This document shows positions 8,067 through 16,277 of a DNA stretch of 26,130 bases, in pieces; positions within the stretch are counted from its first letter, which is position 1; the number at the start of each line of letters is the position of its first letter. A model generated the notes under the pieces. That model ran no database searches, had not been told where the DNA came from, and was given only the letters and a program-made list of their open reading frames with translations. Position numbers and translations under genes: made by a program. The stretch comes from Treponema primitia ZAS-1 (GTDB taxonomy: Bacteria; Spirochaetota; Spirochaetia; Treponematales; Breznakiellaceae), in contig NZ_AEEA01000135.1 in NCBI RefSeq assembly GCF_000297095.1, forward strand, positions 1 through 26,130. Direction: 5' to 3'.

Positions 8067-11000
8067 AGGAGGGACTCGATTCTTCGCTGTAAATCCTGGA
8101 TACGGGTCGAATTACGGTTCCGGGGATCCTGCAAAAGCTGCTGCACAATGGTCATGGCCGCCAGGGTATTACCCTGCTGCAAGGCCTGGACCGCCCGCTG
8201 GTACTCCCGCTCCACGGTGCTGCTTAAAATCACCGAACCACCCCCGCCTAACTCGGCTTGAATCCTATCCTTTAGGGCCATGGCCTGGCTGTTGGAGGGG
8301 TTTAATACCAGGGCCTGATTCAGCTGTTCCAAGGCTATGGGAAACTGGGTCCGCACATTCCGGTCTATGATGGACCGGGCGGCGGTGGTAAGCTCGGTGG
8401 ATCGGGCAAGGGATCGTACATCAGGCGGGGCGGGGCGGTACCCCATATCGATCTCCGCCTGGGCCACCATGTTCCGGATCCCCGGATACGTCGGGTTGAT
8501 TTCCGCCAGGTTCTGAAGATCCGCAAAGCTTTCCACGGATCCACGCTTCGTACCGGATACGGCTTCGGTGAGCCGGCGCTGGAAGGATGCGGTGAAAGCG
8601 GCGGGATCCATCACCTGATCCATCCGCAGTTCCAGAAGACTTGCCTCCTGATTAACCGGGAACATGAGCCGAACTTCCCGGGTTTTCCGCCGGGCATCTA
8701 CAAACTTAGCCATACCCTCCGAACGGCGGTTCTCGTTGATCAGCCGGATCCCATCGTCGTAGTTTTTCTTAGCGTCGCTGAGGAGCTGACTCATTTCGGC
8801 ATACAGGGGGGCCGTAACGGGGATGCTCCGCCCTGCCCGCAGGGACATGGCGCCCCGGACCACCGTAAGCCAGTAGCTTACCTCCGGGTCATCCTCCACG
8901 TTGGTTCTCCGCCAGCGGGCCCTGGCCTGGACCAGGTAGTCTTCGGCCCGGTCAAAATTTCCGTCAAAATAGGTATCCCGGGCGGTGTTGACCAGGTTCC
9001 GTACCTCCCTGATTATGGCTTCGTTTTCCAGCCTGGTTATCTCGGTCCCAAGGGTAATGAGGTTGGTATCCCGGGTACGTCTGAGCTCGGCGGATTCCTG
9101 GATCGCCAGGGAAGCGTCGTACCGTTCCCCGGATCGCAGGACCTGATCCCGGGCTACGTCGAAGCTGCTCCGGCCCAGGGCGGTACGGGCTTCCTGGTAG
9201 AACCGGTCTCCGTCCAGGCGGAGTGCCTCGGCCTGGGCTGACTGGGTTTTGGCGGTCTCCGCCAGGGGTACGGTCCCGGTCCGGAGCGCCTCAAGCCGGG
9301 CCATCAGCATCCGGGCGTCGCGGAATAATCTATCTATCTGGGGGGCGGTAATAAACCGGGGAACTTCTTCATCGTACTTGGCAAGTAAGGCGTTCCCATC
9401 AATAAGCCCCTGGGCGCTGCCCTGATCAATCCGGCCAAAAAGGCTCAGCGCCTCCGTGGGGTACTTGGCAATATACTGCCCATCGGCGTTAGATACGGAG
9501 TACCCCACAAAAAGGCGGTTGGCCTCACTAAACTGGTTTTCCCAGATGGCTATTCGCTGCCGGAGGTCCCCGTTCCCAATGGTGTACTCCCTCACTGCGG
9601 AAGCCATTTCCAGGCTGAAGATATTCACATCCAGTTCGTTAAAAAGGGTAAGGGCGTTTTCCATTGAGGTGTAATGGACCTCCTCCCCGCTGAGCCTGGA
9701 ACGATAACTCAGCAGGGTCTCCCCGGTCACATTCAACCGTTCCAGAACCGCTTCTACTTTGACCGCCAAATCGTGGTAGGTACTCCGCATATCCGCTTCC
9801 ATGGCCATGGCATTCCGGGTACCCATGGCGCCCCGCTGCCAGGATTCCAGGGCTGTTGAGTTCATCGAAGATAAACGGCTGTACTGCTCCAGCAAGGGGC
9901 CGGTTTCCATCAGACTTGAGGATGCTATGCGCAAGGACACATACCGTAAATACTCATCCGCCTTGGCGGCGATCACCGCATTGCCAAAATATTCGTAGGT
10001 CTGCAAATTCTGTCCCTGGTAAAAACGGCCCCAATCATTTAAAAAGCCCAATGCCATGGTACAATAGGCGACAACCGATTCAAACTGCGCCCTGGCCTGG
10101 AAAAAATTCTTCCTTTCCAGGGCAGCGTAGGCGTTTTTGTAGGCCTGTTCCGTATTATTTGCCAGGACCCCATCAAATTGGGAGAGCACCGAAATCCAGA
10201 GACCCGCCACGGCGCCCAGCATACCTTCCTGAATATCCATACCTACCCGGCCGTGGACGATCCTGGACGTAAAGGAAAGGTAGTTACGATCCCCCAGGTT
10301 GGGGTCCGCCTCCCGGAAACGGGCTAATTGCTCATCAAAGTAATTCCCCACCCCGGCTATGTCGTTATTCAGAATGATGAGCTGCTCCATCAGCGGCGTA
10401 AGCCGGGTATAGAAATCCCGGAGCCGGGACAAACTATCCCCCCCGCCCTGGCCTCCAATACGATCAATACCGGCGATGGCGTTATTAAAGGGGGCAACAA
10501 GGCCGGAAAAGGTCCTTATGCTGGTCGTAAGCGTAACAAGGGAGCTGTTAACCCGGTTATTGATGGACTCCCCAAAGCCGGCGGCAAAAAATTCCGGCTG
10601 GTATATCACCAAACCGCCGGCATAGGCGTTGAGGGCCCCTATATAATCCCCCTGATCGAGGAGTTCCCGGGCTCGGACCATGATCTGCTCCAAGAGACGC
10701 CGGTTATAGCCGAACAGGGCGAGTTCCTTGACCTGGGTGATAAACTGCTGCACCATACCCTGGGCGGGCTCCACTTCCTCAAGCCGCCGGGTAAGGTCGA
10801 GAATCTTTTCCGAATTGTCAGGATCATTGGTCAGTACATCCAGAAGCTCCCCCGCCAGGGCATTGTAGCCCGCCCGGAGCAGGATAATCTTCCGGAGCCG
10901 CCTCTGGGCCTGGAAAAATTTTGCGGGGGTTTCTTCGGCGTATTCGGTTAGAATCCGAATAGCCTCGTCAAATTGCCGCTCCGCAATAAGTTTGTCCGCG

Positions 11001-11152
11001 GACTTTAAGCTGGCATCCCGCATTCCCTCCCCGTACAGGGATGGAACCAGGACCAGGACCAAAAGGGACAGAAAAAAGCCTAGCCATGGCTGTAGCGTCA
11101 GCGAAAAAATACGTTGAAGGCGCCGCACCAGCGGAGGGCTTGAAAATTTCAC
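8063..11152 (-). CDS. Large exported TPR-like helical repeat protein
   Basis: This 1029-residue protein has a hydrophobic N-terminal segment (about residues 20-42, FFLSLLVLVLVPSLYGEG) that acts as signal peptide or membrane anchor. The rest is alpha-helical with degenerate TPR-like units, for example ADKLIAERQFDEAIRILTEY near 51-70 and NQALVLNPSNSQAMALKDRI near the C-terminus. It probably sits in the periplasm as a scaffold. The start is GTG at 11152 with no strong ribosome site; a second GTG about nine codons on is possible. Its TGA overlaps the phosphatase ATG, so the two proteins are probably made together and may form one envelope sensing unit. It faces the UPF0164 gene divergently. No enzymatic motif was seen. 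Confidence 0.8.
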   Translation of the reverse strand: MKFSSPPLVRRLQRIFSLTLQPWLGFFLSLLVLVLVPSLYGEGMRDASLKSADKLIAERQFDEAIRILTEYAEETPAKFFQAQRRLRKIILLRAGYNALAGELLDVLTNDPDNSEKILDLTRRLEEVEPAQGMVQQFITQVKELALFGYNRRLLEQIMVRARELLDQGDYIGALNAYAGGLVIYQPEFFAAGFGESINNRVNSSLVTLTTSIRTFSGLVAPFNNAIAGIDRIGGQGGGDSLSRLRDFYTRLTPLMEQLIILNNDIAGVGNYFDEQLARFREADPNLGDRNYLSFTSRIVHGRVGMDIQEGMLGAVAGLWISVLSQFDGVLANNTEQAYKNAYAALERKNFFQARAQFESVVAYCTMALGFLNDWGRFYQGQNLQTYEYFGNAVIAAKADEYLRYVSLRIASSSLMETGPLLEQYSRLSSMNSTALESWQRGAMGTRNAMAMEADMRSTYHDLAVKVEAVLERLNVTGETLLSYRSRLSGEEVHYTSMENALTLFNELDVNIFSLEMASAVREYTIGNGDLRQRIAIWENQFSEANRLFVGYSVSNADGQYIAKYPTEALSLFGRIDQGSAQGLIDGNALLAKYDEEVPRFITAPQIDRLFRDARMLMARLEALRTGTVPLAETAKTQSAQAEALRLDGDRFYQEARTALGRSSFDVARDQVLRSGERYDASLAIQESAELRRTRDTNLITLGTEITRLENEAIIREVRNLVNTARDTYFDGNFDRAEDYLVQARARWRRTNVEDDPEVSYWLTVVRGAMSLRAGRSIPVTAPLYAEMSQLLSDAKKNYDDGIRLINENRRSEGMAKFVDARRKTREVRLMFPVNQEASLLELRMDQVMDPAAFTASFQRRLTEAVSGTKRGSVESFADLQNLAEINPTYPGIRNMVAQAEIDMGYRPAPPDVRSLARSTELTTAARSIIDRNVRTQFPIALEQLNQALVLNPSNSQAMALKDRIQAELGGGGSVILSSTVEREYQRAVQALQQGNTLAAMTIVQQLLQDPRNRNSTRIQDLQRRIESLL

Positions 11153-11172
11153 TACGGTATACCCACCTTCAA

Positions 11173-11188
11173 TATCGGAATTCCGATA
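11173..11188. promoter_or_regulatory. 16-bp perfect palindrome, candidate operator
   Basis: TATCGGAATTCCGATA is a perfect palindrome in the 99-bp divergent gap. It occupies the expected -35 position for the plus-strand -10 TATAAT (11196-11201). It also covers the predicted minus-strand start point (-10 TATACT at 11199-11194, -35 AGACAT at 11221-11216). A dimeric regulator bound here could control both operons. This is inferred from position and symmetry only. Confidence 0.5.
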
Positions 11189-11193
11189 ATTAC

Positions 11194-11221
11194 AGTATAA
11201 TAGTACTCTGGAATAATGTCT
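11194..11221 (-). promoter_or_regulatory. Candidate promoter of the phosphatase/TPR operon
   Basis: On the minus strand, AGACAT (11221-11216) and TATACT (11199-11194) are separated by 16 bp. The start point would fall near 11187, inside the palindrome, giving a leader of about 35 nt before GTG 11152. The match to consensus is moderate. Confidence 0.4.
11196..11201 (+). promoter_or_regulatory. -10 element for the UPF0164-GH57-bio operon
   Basis: This is a perfect TATAAT, giving a leader of about 45 nt before the ATG at 11252. No good -35 is seen at 17 bp upstream; that position is occupied by the palindrome, so the promoter may need an activator. Confidence 0.4.
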
Positions 11222-11251
11222 TGATCTGATATATATTATTACAAGGTATAC

Positions 11252-12550
11252 ATGAAAAAATGCGGAACCCCGCTGCTCAGTATGGTTTTTCTCATTTGCC
11301 TAGTAAATACCCTGGGAGCCATTGATTTTAGCGAAGATTCCTATGGTTCCATCACGGATTATCTGAAGGATATCTACGGTATTGACGACAATGCGGGACT
11401 AACTGCCTTCCCCGTGCTGAATGTCCCACTGGGGGGCAGGGCAGAGGGCATGGCCGGTTCTTTTTCCGCAGTTTCCGATGACATTTCCTTCCTCGAATGG
11501 AATCCCGCAGGGTCCTCCATGCTGGCAAAGACGGAATTGGCCCTTTTTCATAATAACTGGATCGCCGATACCAAGATTGAGGGGGCGGCCTTTGCATCCC
11601 GTCTGAAGGATTTTGGGTTTGCCGCCGGGGGTAAATGGCTTTACACCCCCTTTACGGAGTACAACATCTACGGGGAGCGGGCTTCCAAGGGCTATTATTC
11701 CGAGGCGGTGGGGGTACTCAACGGCTCCTATAACTTCCTTTCGGGGTATTACTTTACCGGTATTTCCCTGGGGATAAACCTTAAGGGGGCCTTCCGTTTT
11801 GTTCCGGACTATTCCGATGCCGATGACCAGGAAAACCACACGGGCAGCCTGATCTCCGGGTCCGGCGCTTCCCAGTCCGCTGCCATGGCCATGGCGGATA
11901 TCGGCGTACTTACCCGTATCAATTTTCTGAAATTCTACAATTCCCGGGAAAGAAATCTTTCCTTTGCCCTGACAGCCCGTAATCTGGGCCCCCCGGCCTT
12001 GGACGACCCCCTGCCTACGGTGGCGGTGGCCGGCCTTTCCTGGAAACCCCTGCGGCCAATCCTGCTTTCCTTCGACTATTCCATCCCCATGAACCTGGTG
12101 AACCCCGACCTTTCGGAAAAGCCCTACTGGGCGGTGGGCTTATCCGCCCAGGTCACGGAATTCCTGTCCATGCGCGCCGGGCTCCTGACCAAATCCGGTA
12201 GTGTCCGGGTTACCGTGGGCAGCGCGGTGGAACTGAAAAAGTTTTCCATTGACCTAAACTATACCCTGGATCTCTTAACCCAATTTACTCCCATGAACCG
12301 TATCAGCCTGGGAGTACGGTTTAACCTGGGGGATCAGGGGAGAAAAGCCCGGGAAGAAGAGGCGGAGGCCCTGTACATACGGGGCTTAAGCGCCTATTCC
12401 CGGGGGGAAACCGTAGAAGCCCGGTATTATTGGGAAGAGACCCTGAAGGTCGACCCCCGGTTTGAGCCGGCCTCGGAGGGGATCTCCCTGATCATCCATT
12501 CCAAGGATCTGATGGATCGTATCGATGAAATGCAATCCCTGGGCTTCTAG
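11252..12550 (+). CDS. UPF0164 family FadL-like outer-membrane protein
   Basis: This is a 432-residue exported protein with a signal peptide ending near LGA (residue 23). It then has the UPF0164 pattern: VLNVPLGGRAEGMAGSFSAV, DISFLEWNPAGSS, and repeated amphipathic beta strands ending in ISLGVRFNLG. This treponemal family (several paralogues in T. pallidum, such as TP0548 and TP0856-0859, from memory) is modelled as FadL-like barrels for hydrophobic solutes. Residues about 370-432 add a TPR-like helical tail (ALYIRGLSAYSRGETVEARY). Transport of long-chain fatty acids is inferred from the family, not shown. AAGG lies a few bases before the ATG. It is the first gene of a plus-strand run and its TAG overlaps the next GTG as TAGTG. 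Confidence 0.85.
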   Translation: MKKCGTPLLSMVFLICLVNTLGAIDFSEDSYGSITDYLKDIYGIDDNAGLTAFPVLNVPLGGRAEGMAGSFSAVSDDISFLEWNPAGSSMLAKTELALFHNNWIADTKIEGAAFASRLKDFGFAAGGKWLYTPFTEYNIYGERASKGYYSEAVGVLNGSYNFLSGYYFTGISLGINLKGAFRFVPDYSDADDQENHTGSLISGSGASQSAAMAMADIGVLTRINFLKFYNSRERNLSFALTARNLGPPALDDPLPTVAVAGLSWKPLRPILLSFDYSIPMNLVNPDLSEKPYWAVGLSAQVTEFLSMRAGLLTKSGSVRVTVGSAVELKKFSIDLNYTLDLLTQFTPMNRISLGVRFNLGDQGRKAREEEAEALYIRGLSAYSRGETVEARYYWEETLKVDPRFEPASEGISLIIHSKDLMDRIDEMQSLGF

Positions 12551-13314
12551 TGCGGCGTATTGACATATATCCGTCTTTTTCCCATGATCACGTGATGATG
12601 GATGAGTTGTGGCCGAACCGGCCTTTCCTTGAAACTTTAACAACAACTGAATTGATACGACTTGCGGACAGCCAGGGGATAGACATACCTCCCGGATTAG
12701 ACCGGACCATCATTATAGAGGAATTGCTGGAAACTACCGGCGATGATGAAAGCAGCAATAAAAAGGGTCCCCTCCCCCTAGCGGAAAAACGCCAGGGCGC
12801 AACGGCGCCCCTTCCTAAACAGTACAATATTAGTTACATAGAGGTTTTAATCCGTGATCCCCTCTGGGCCTTTGCATTCTGGGAGATCAATGCCCATGAT
12901 AAGGGGGTCCACGAGAAGGCTTCGGATTTTGGCGGGTATCATCTCAGGGTCTCTCCGGTGAATATACCGGAACCCGAAGCTCCATCCACGGGAAGTACCG
13001 CAGGAGACAGTTCCTTTACCGTTCAGGTGGGAACCGAAGATTCCGCCTGGTACCTGGGGTTTCCTCCCTCGGGGGGAAGTTTCAAGGTGGAGCTTTGTGT
13101 TATAAGAAGGGACGAACCGATCATTTTAGCGGTTTCCAACTCCTTCAAGCTGCCTAAGCTGCTCAAACCATGGGAAAACAAAGGTCCTGCAACCGTAGAT
13201 AACCCTCTGCTCCGCCTTTCGGGGATCGATGATTTTAAAATACTCCGCAATACCATCCGTTCATCCCGTCTTCCAAAACGCATCGGCGTAAACGCCGCCG
13301 GCGTCCAGGGGTAG
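12550..13314 (+). CDS. DUF4912 domain protein
   Basis: This is a 254-residue cytoplasmic protein. Residues about 22-60 hold a SAP/Rho-N-like helix-extended-loop (FLETLTTTELIRLADSQGID). Residues about 92-220 carry the DUF4912 domain with the hallmark LIRDPLWAFAFWEI, and the region ends with PIILAVSNSFKLP. DUF4912 genes commonly sit next to GH57 or DUF1957 glucan enzymes, as here, and are thought to have a carbohydrate-binding-like fold. A function in glycogen handling is inference. The GTG at 12550 overlaps the previous stop. ATG at 12595 or 12598 is an alternative start that still keeps both domains. Neither candidate has a strong ribosome site, so coupling is likely. Confidence 0.78.
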   Translation: MRRIDIYPSFSHDHVMMDELWPNRPFLETLTTTELIRLADSQGIDIPPGLDRTIIIEELLETTGDDESSNKKGPLPLAEKRQGATAPLPKQYNISYIEVLIRDPLWAFAFWEINAHDKGVHEKASDFGGYHLRVSPVNIPEPEAPSTGSTAGDSSFTVQVGTEDSAWYLGFPPSGGSFKVELCVIRRDEPIILAVSNSFKLPKLLKPWENKGPATVDNPLLRLSGIDDFKILRNTIRSSRLPKRIGVNAAGVQG

Positions 13315-13320
13315 CGGTTA

Positions 13321-14904
13321 ATGAGTAATTGCCGGGTCATTTCTTTGGTATTGGACCTTCATAAGCCCTTTGTCAGGCATCCTGAAATAGATCAGGCCCA
13401 GGAAGAGCGGTGGTTTTTCGAGGCTCTTTCCGATACCTATCTGCCCCTGTTGCAGGTCTTTGACCGCCTGGATGCGGAGCATATCCCCTTCAAGATTGCC
13501 CTGTCCCTGTCTCCAACCCTCTGCCATATGCTGCGGGATGAATACCTCCTGGAACGGTACCTGAAATACGTGGACCGGCAGATTGAATTCGGCGTTCGGG
13601 AACTGGAAAGAACCGCCGGGGAAGATGAAATACACCGTCTGGCCCTGAATTTTTACAACCAGGCGGTGGATAAGCGGGTCCTTTTTACGGAACGTTACGA
13701 GGGGAACATCCTGCGGGGTTTCGATCATCACCAGCGGAAAGGCCGGGTGGAACTGCTAACCACCGCCGCTACCCATGCTTTTCTGCCCCTCTACTCGGAC
13801 TATCCCGAGGCGATCCAGGCTCAGTTCGAGACCGCCATCGCCTCCCACCGTATTCTTTTCAGCAAGAATCCCCATGGGTTCTGGCTTCCGGAGCTCGGCT
13901 GGTCTCCGGAAATTGACCGGTACCTGCGGGCCTATAATTTCAGCTATACCATCGTGGATACCCATGGCCTCTGCTTTGAGGATCGCCCGGAATCCCGGGG
14001 GAGTTTCTATCCCGTCAAAACCCCCGCCGGGGTATTTATCCTGGCCAGGGATTTTTATGCCAGCCGGGAACTGGAGGCGGCCAAGATTGCCTGCCATATG
14101 GATCCCCTATACCGCGACTATCACCGGGATGCGGGGTTTGAACTTCCTACGGAGGCGCTCAGCTCCTTCCTGGAAGCCAACGGCGCCCGGAAAGCGACCG
14201 GGTATAAGTACTGGGCGGTGGGAAATAAACAAATCTATGATCCCCAAAAAGCGCTGGAAAAGGTGAAAGCCGCCGCCTCGTCCTTCCTGGATGCCCGTAT
14301 TTCCCGGCTCAATTCCGCGGTGGAATACATGGACGGCTGCCCCATAAGCCTCTGCGCCTTTAACGCCGATCTCTTCGGCCGTTTCTGGTACGAGGGGCCG
14401 GCATTTATCGAAGCCCTGTACCGGGAGGGGGCGCATCGCGAGGGGCTTCAGTTTATGACCCCCGCGGAATACCTTTACAAACAGGACGCCTCCGGCTTCC
14501 GGACTGCCATGCCGGAGTTTTCGTCCTGGGGGGTCAACGGCTACGGGGAAATGTGGCTGGACGCCTCCAACGATTGGCTCTACCGCCACGCCCTGCGTTC
14601 CTTGGAACGGATGATAGAGCTGGCGGAACGTTTCCCCGACGATACGGGGCTCAAGGAACGGGCCCTGAACCAAGCTGCCCGGGAGATACTCCTGGTCCAG
14701 TGTTCCGACTGGCCGAAAATGCTCTACAAGCAGGAAAACACCGACTATGCCCGGAATCAGGCTGAGGCGGCGCTGCGGAATTTTACCACCATCTACGAAT
14801 CCCTGGGGAGCAATTATATCAGCACCGAATGGCTTACCAGCCTGGAACGGCGCCACAATATCTTCCCCACCATCAATTACCGGGTTTTTCGCCATAAACG
14901 CTAA
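13321..14904 (+). CDS. GH57 / DUF1957 alpha-glucan enzyme with altered catalytic site
   Basis: This is a 527-residue protein of the glycoside hydrolase 57 branching-enzyme group. The GH57 motifs are LDLHKPFVRH (motif 1), GFWLPELGW with the nucleophile at Glu191 (motif 3), AFNADLFGRFWYEGP (motif 4) and SSWGVNGYGEMWLD (motif 5). A DUF1957-type helical C-terminus follows. Known members make alpha-1,6 branches in glycogen or cleave alpha-glucans. In motif 4 the usual acid Asp of the F/Y-D-T/A-E-L-F-G pattern is Asn348 here, with Asp350 two residues on, so the activity may be lost or changed. The gene starts six bases after the DUF4912 stop, which fits a joint role, and ends 24 bp before bioY. Confidence 0.87.
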   Translation: MSNCRVISLVLDLHKPFVRHPEIDQAQEERWFFEALSDTYLPLLQVFDRLDAEHIPFKIALSLSPTLCHMLRDEYLLERYLKYVDRQIEFGVRELERTAGEDEIHRLALNFYNQAVDKRVLFTERYEGNILRGFDHHQRKGRVELLTTAATHAFLPLYSDYPEAIQAQFETAIASHRILFSKNPHGFWLPELGWSPEIDRYLRAYNFSYTIVDTHGLCFEDRPESRGSFYPVKTPAGVFILARDFYASRELEAAKIACHMDPLYRDYHRDAGFELPTEALSSFLEANGARKATGYKYWAVGNKQIYDPQKALEKVKAAASSFLDARISRLNSAVEYMDGCPISLCAFNADLFGRFWYEGPAFIEALYREGAHREGLQFMTPAEYLYKQDASGFRTAMPEFSSWGVNGYGEMWLDASNDWLYRHALRSLERMIELAERFPDDTGLKERALNQAAREILLVQCSDWPKMLYKQENTDYARNQAEAALRNFTTIYESLGSNYISTEWLTSLERRHNIFPTINYRVFRHKR

Positions 14905-14928
14905 TTACTTATACAGAAAGGAGTTATG

Positions 14929-15504
14929 ATGAATCAAAATGCCAGCTCTTCCGCGAGCCGAAAAACAATCAGCGGAATCACCCTTATCGCCCTTTTTGCG
15001 GCCCTCACCGCAGCGGGGACCTTTATATCGATCCCCCTGCCCTTCTCCCCGATACCGGTGGTACTGCAGAACCTCTTTACCATCCTTGCCGGGCTGGTCC
15101 TGGGGCCCATAGGCGGAAGCCTTGCGGTGGCTCTGTATCTTTTAGCCGGAGCTCTGGGCGCGCCGGTATTCGCCGGGGCTTCCGGGGGCTTCGCCCGTTT
15201 TCTCGGTCCCACCGGGGGTTACCTCCTGGGTTACCTGCTTTCGGCCCTTATTGCGGGGCTCATCGCAGGCCGGCCCCGGACTACAAAACCAGCCCCTGGC
15301 TGGAAGATCATCCTGGCGACCATCCTGGGACTCCTTTCGGTCTATATTCCCGGCATACTCCGGCTTAAACAGCTTATGAACCTCAGCTGGCCCGAGGTCT
15401 TTATAGCAGGCGGCCTCCCCTTCCTGGCGGGAGACGCCGTAAAAGGAATTGTTGCGGCGGCCATCGCCCCCAGGCTGCGTCGAATTATCGCGGAACTGCT
15501 CTAG
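14929..15504 (+). CDS. bioY: BioY, biotin-binding S component of ECF transporter
   Basis: This is a 191-residue inner-membrane protein with six predicted helices. It matches BioY by the order ITLIALFAALTAAGTFISIP, PIPVVLQNLF, LAGLVLGPIGGSLAVALYLL, GAPVFAGASGGFARFLGPTG and GYLLGYLLSALIAGLIAG. It binds biotin and delivers it through the BioMN module encoded just downstream. AAGGAG lies five bases before the ATG at 14929; the adjacent ATG at 14926 is only two bases away from the site and is less favoured. The next gene follows after 8 bp. Confidence 0.93.
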   Translation: MNQNASSSASRKTISGITLIALFAALTAAGTFISIPLPFSPIPVVLQNLFTILAGLVLGPIGGSLAVALYLLAGALGAPVFAGASGGFARFLGPTGGYLLGYLLSALIAGLIAGRPRTTKPAPGWKIILATILGLLSVYIPGILRLKQLMNLSWPEVFIAGGLPFLAGDAVKGIVAAAIAPRLRRIIAELL

Positions 15505-15512
15505 CATCGTTG

Positions 15513-16277
15513 ATGAATCCCCTTTTCTCCATTTCCAATCTGGTCAAAACCTTTTCACCCGGGGGGGAAACCGGAGTACGTGCGCTCTCCGGGGTAAGTT
15601 TGGAGATCCGTGAGGGTGAATTCCTCCTGATCTCCGGGGCCAACGGTTCGGGAAAAACCGTTTTGATGCTGATCCTAGCGGGGCTCATGGATCCCGATGG
15701 GGGGGAACTCCTCTTCCGGGGACAAGCGCTCAACACCGCCATGGGCGAGCTTCGGCGGCATCTGGGCCTGGTTTTTCAGGATGCGGACGCCCAGATGGTT
15801 GGGGAAACCGTGGCGGAGGATATCGCCTTTGGGCCTAAAAACCTGGGGCTTTCCAAGGCCGAAGTTGAAGAGCGGGTACAAAACGCCCTGACAGCCCTGG
15901 GTCTGGAACATAAGCGGGACCGGCCCCCGCGAAACCTTTCGGGTGGTGAAAAACGGCGCCTTGCCGTGGCGGGTATCCTGGCCATGGGCTGCCAAACCAT
16001 TATCATGGACGAACCCTTCGCCAACCTCGACTGGCCCGGGGTGGTCCAGGTGCTGGAAATAATCCGGCAGCTTAAACAGGAGGGCAAAACGGTGATCCTC
16101 CTGACCCACGAACTGGAGAAGGTCCTGGCCTTTGCGGACCGGCTGGTAATCCTCGACCGGGGAATCATCCGGGAAGACGGCAACCCCGCCGAAGTTCTGG
16201 ACCGGCTGAAGGATGAATACGGCGTGCGGGACCCCCGGAAAAGCTACGCAACCGTGGCGGACTGCACATGGCTGTAA
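15513..16277 (+). CDS. bioM: BioM, ECF transporter ATPase
   Basis: This is a 254-residue ABC ATPase of the energy-coupling factor type (EcfA/CbiO group). It shows Walker A GANGSGKT (42-49), Q-loop Gln89 in LVFQDADAQ, signature LSGGE (142-146), Walker B IIMDEP with Glu167, and the H-loop His199 in LLTHE. All catalytic residues are present. Its position between bioY and a T-component gene identifies it as the biotin transporter ATPase. I prefer ATG 15513 to the preceding TTG. No strong ribosome site is seen, and the gene is close enough to bioY for coupling. Only one ATPase gene is present, so a homodimer is expected. Confidence 0.92.
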   Translation: MNPLFSISNLVKTFSPGGETGVRALSGVSLEIREGEFLLISGANGSGKTVLMLILAGLMDPDGGELLFRGQALNTAMGELRRHLGLVFQDADAQMVGETVAEDIAFGPKNLGLSKAEVEERVQNALTALGLEHKRDRPPRNLSGGEKRRLAVAGILAMGCQTIIMDEPFANLDWPGVVQVLEIIRQLKQEGKTVILLTHELEKVLAFADRLVILDRGIIREDGNPAEVLDRLKDEYGVRDPRKSYATVADCTWL

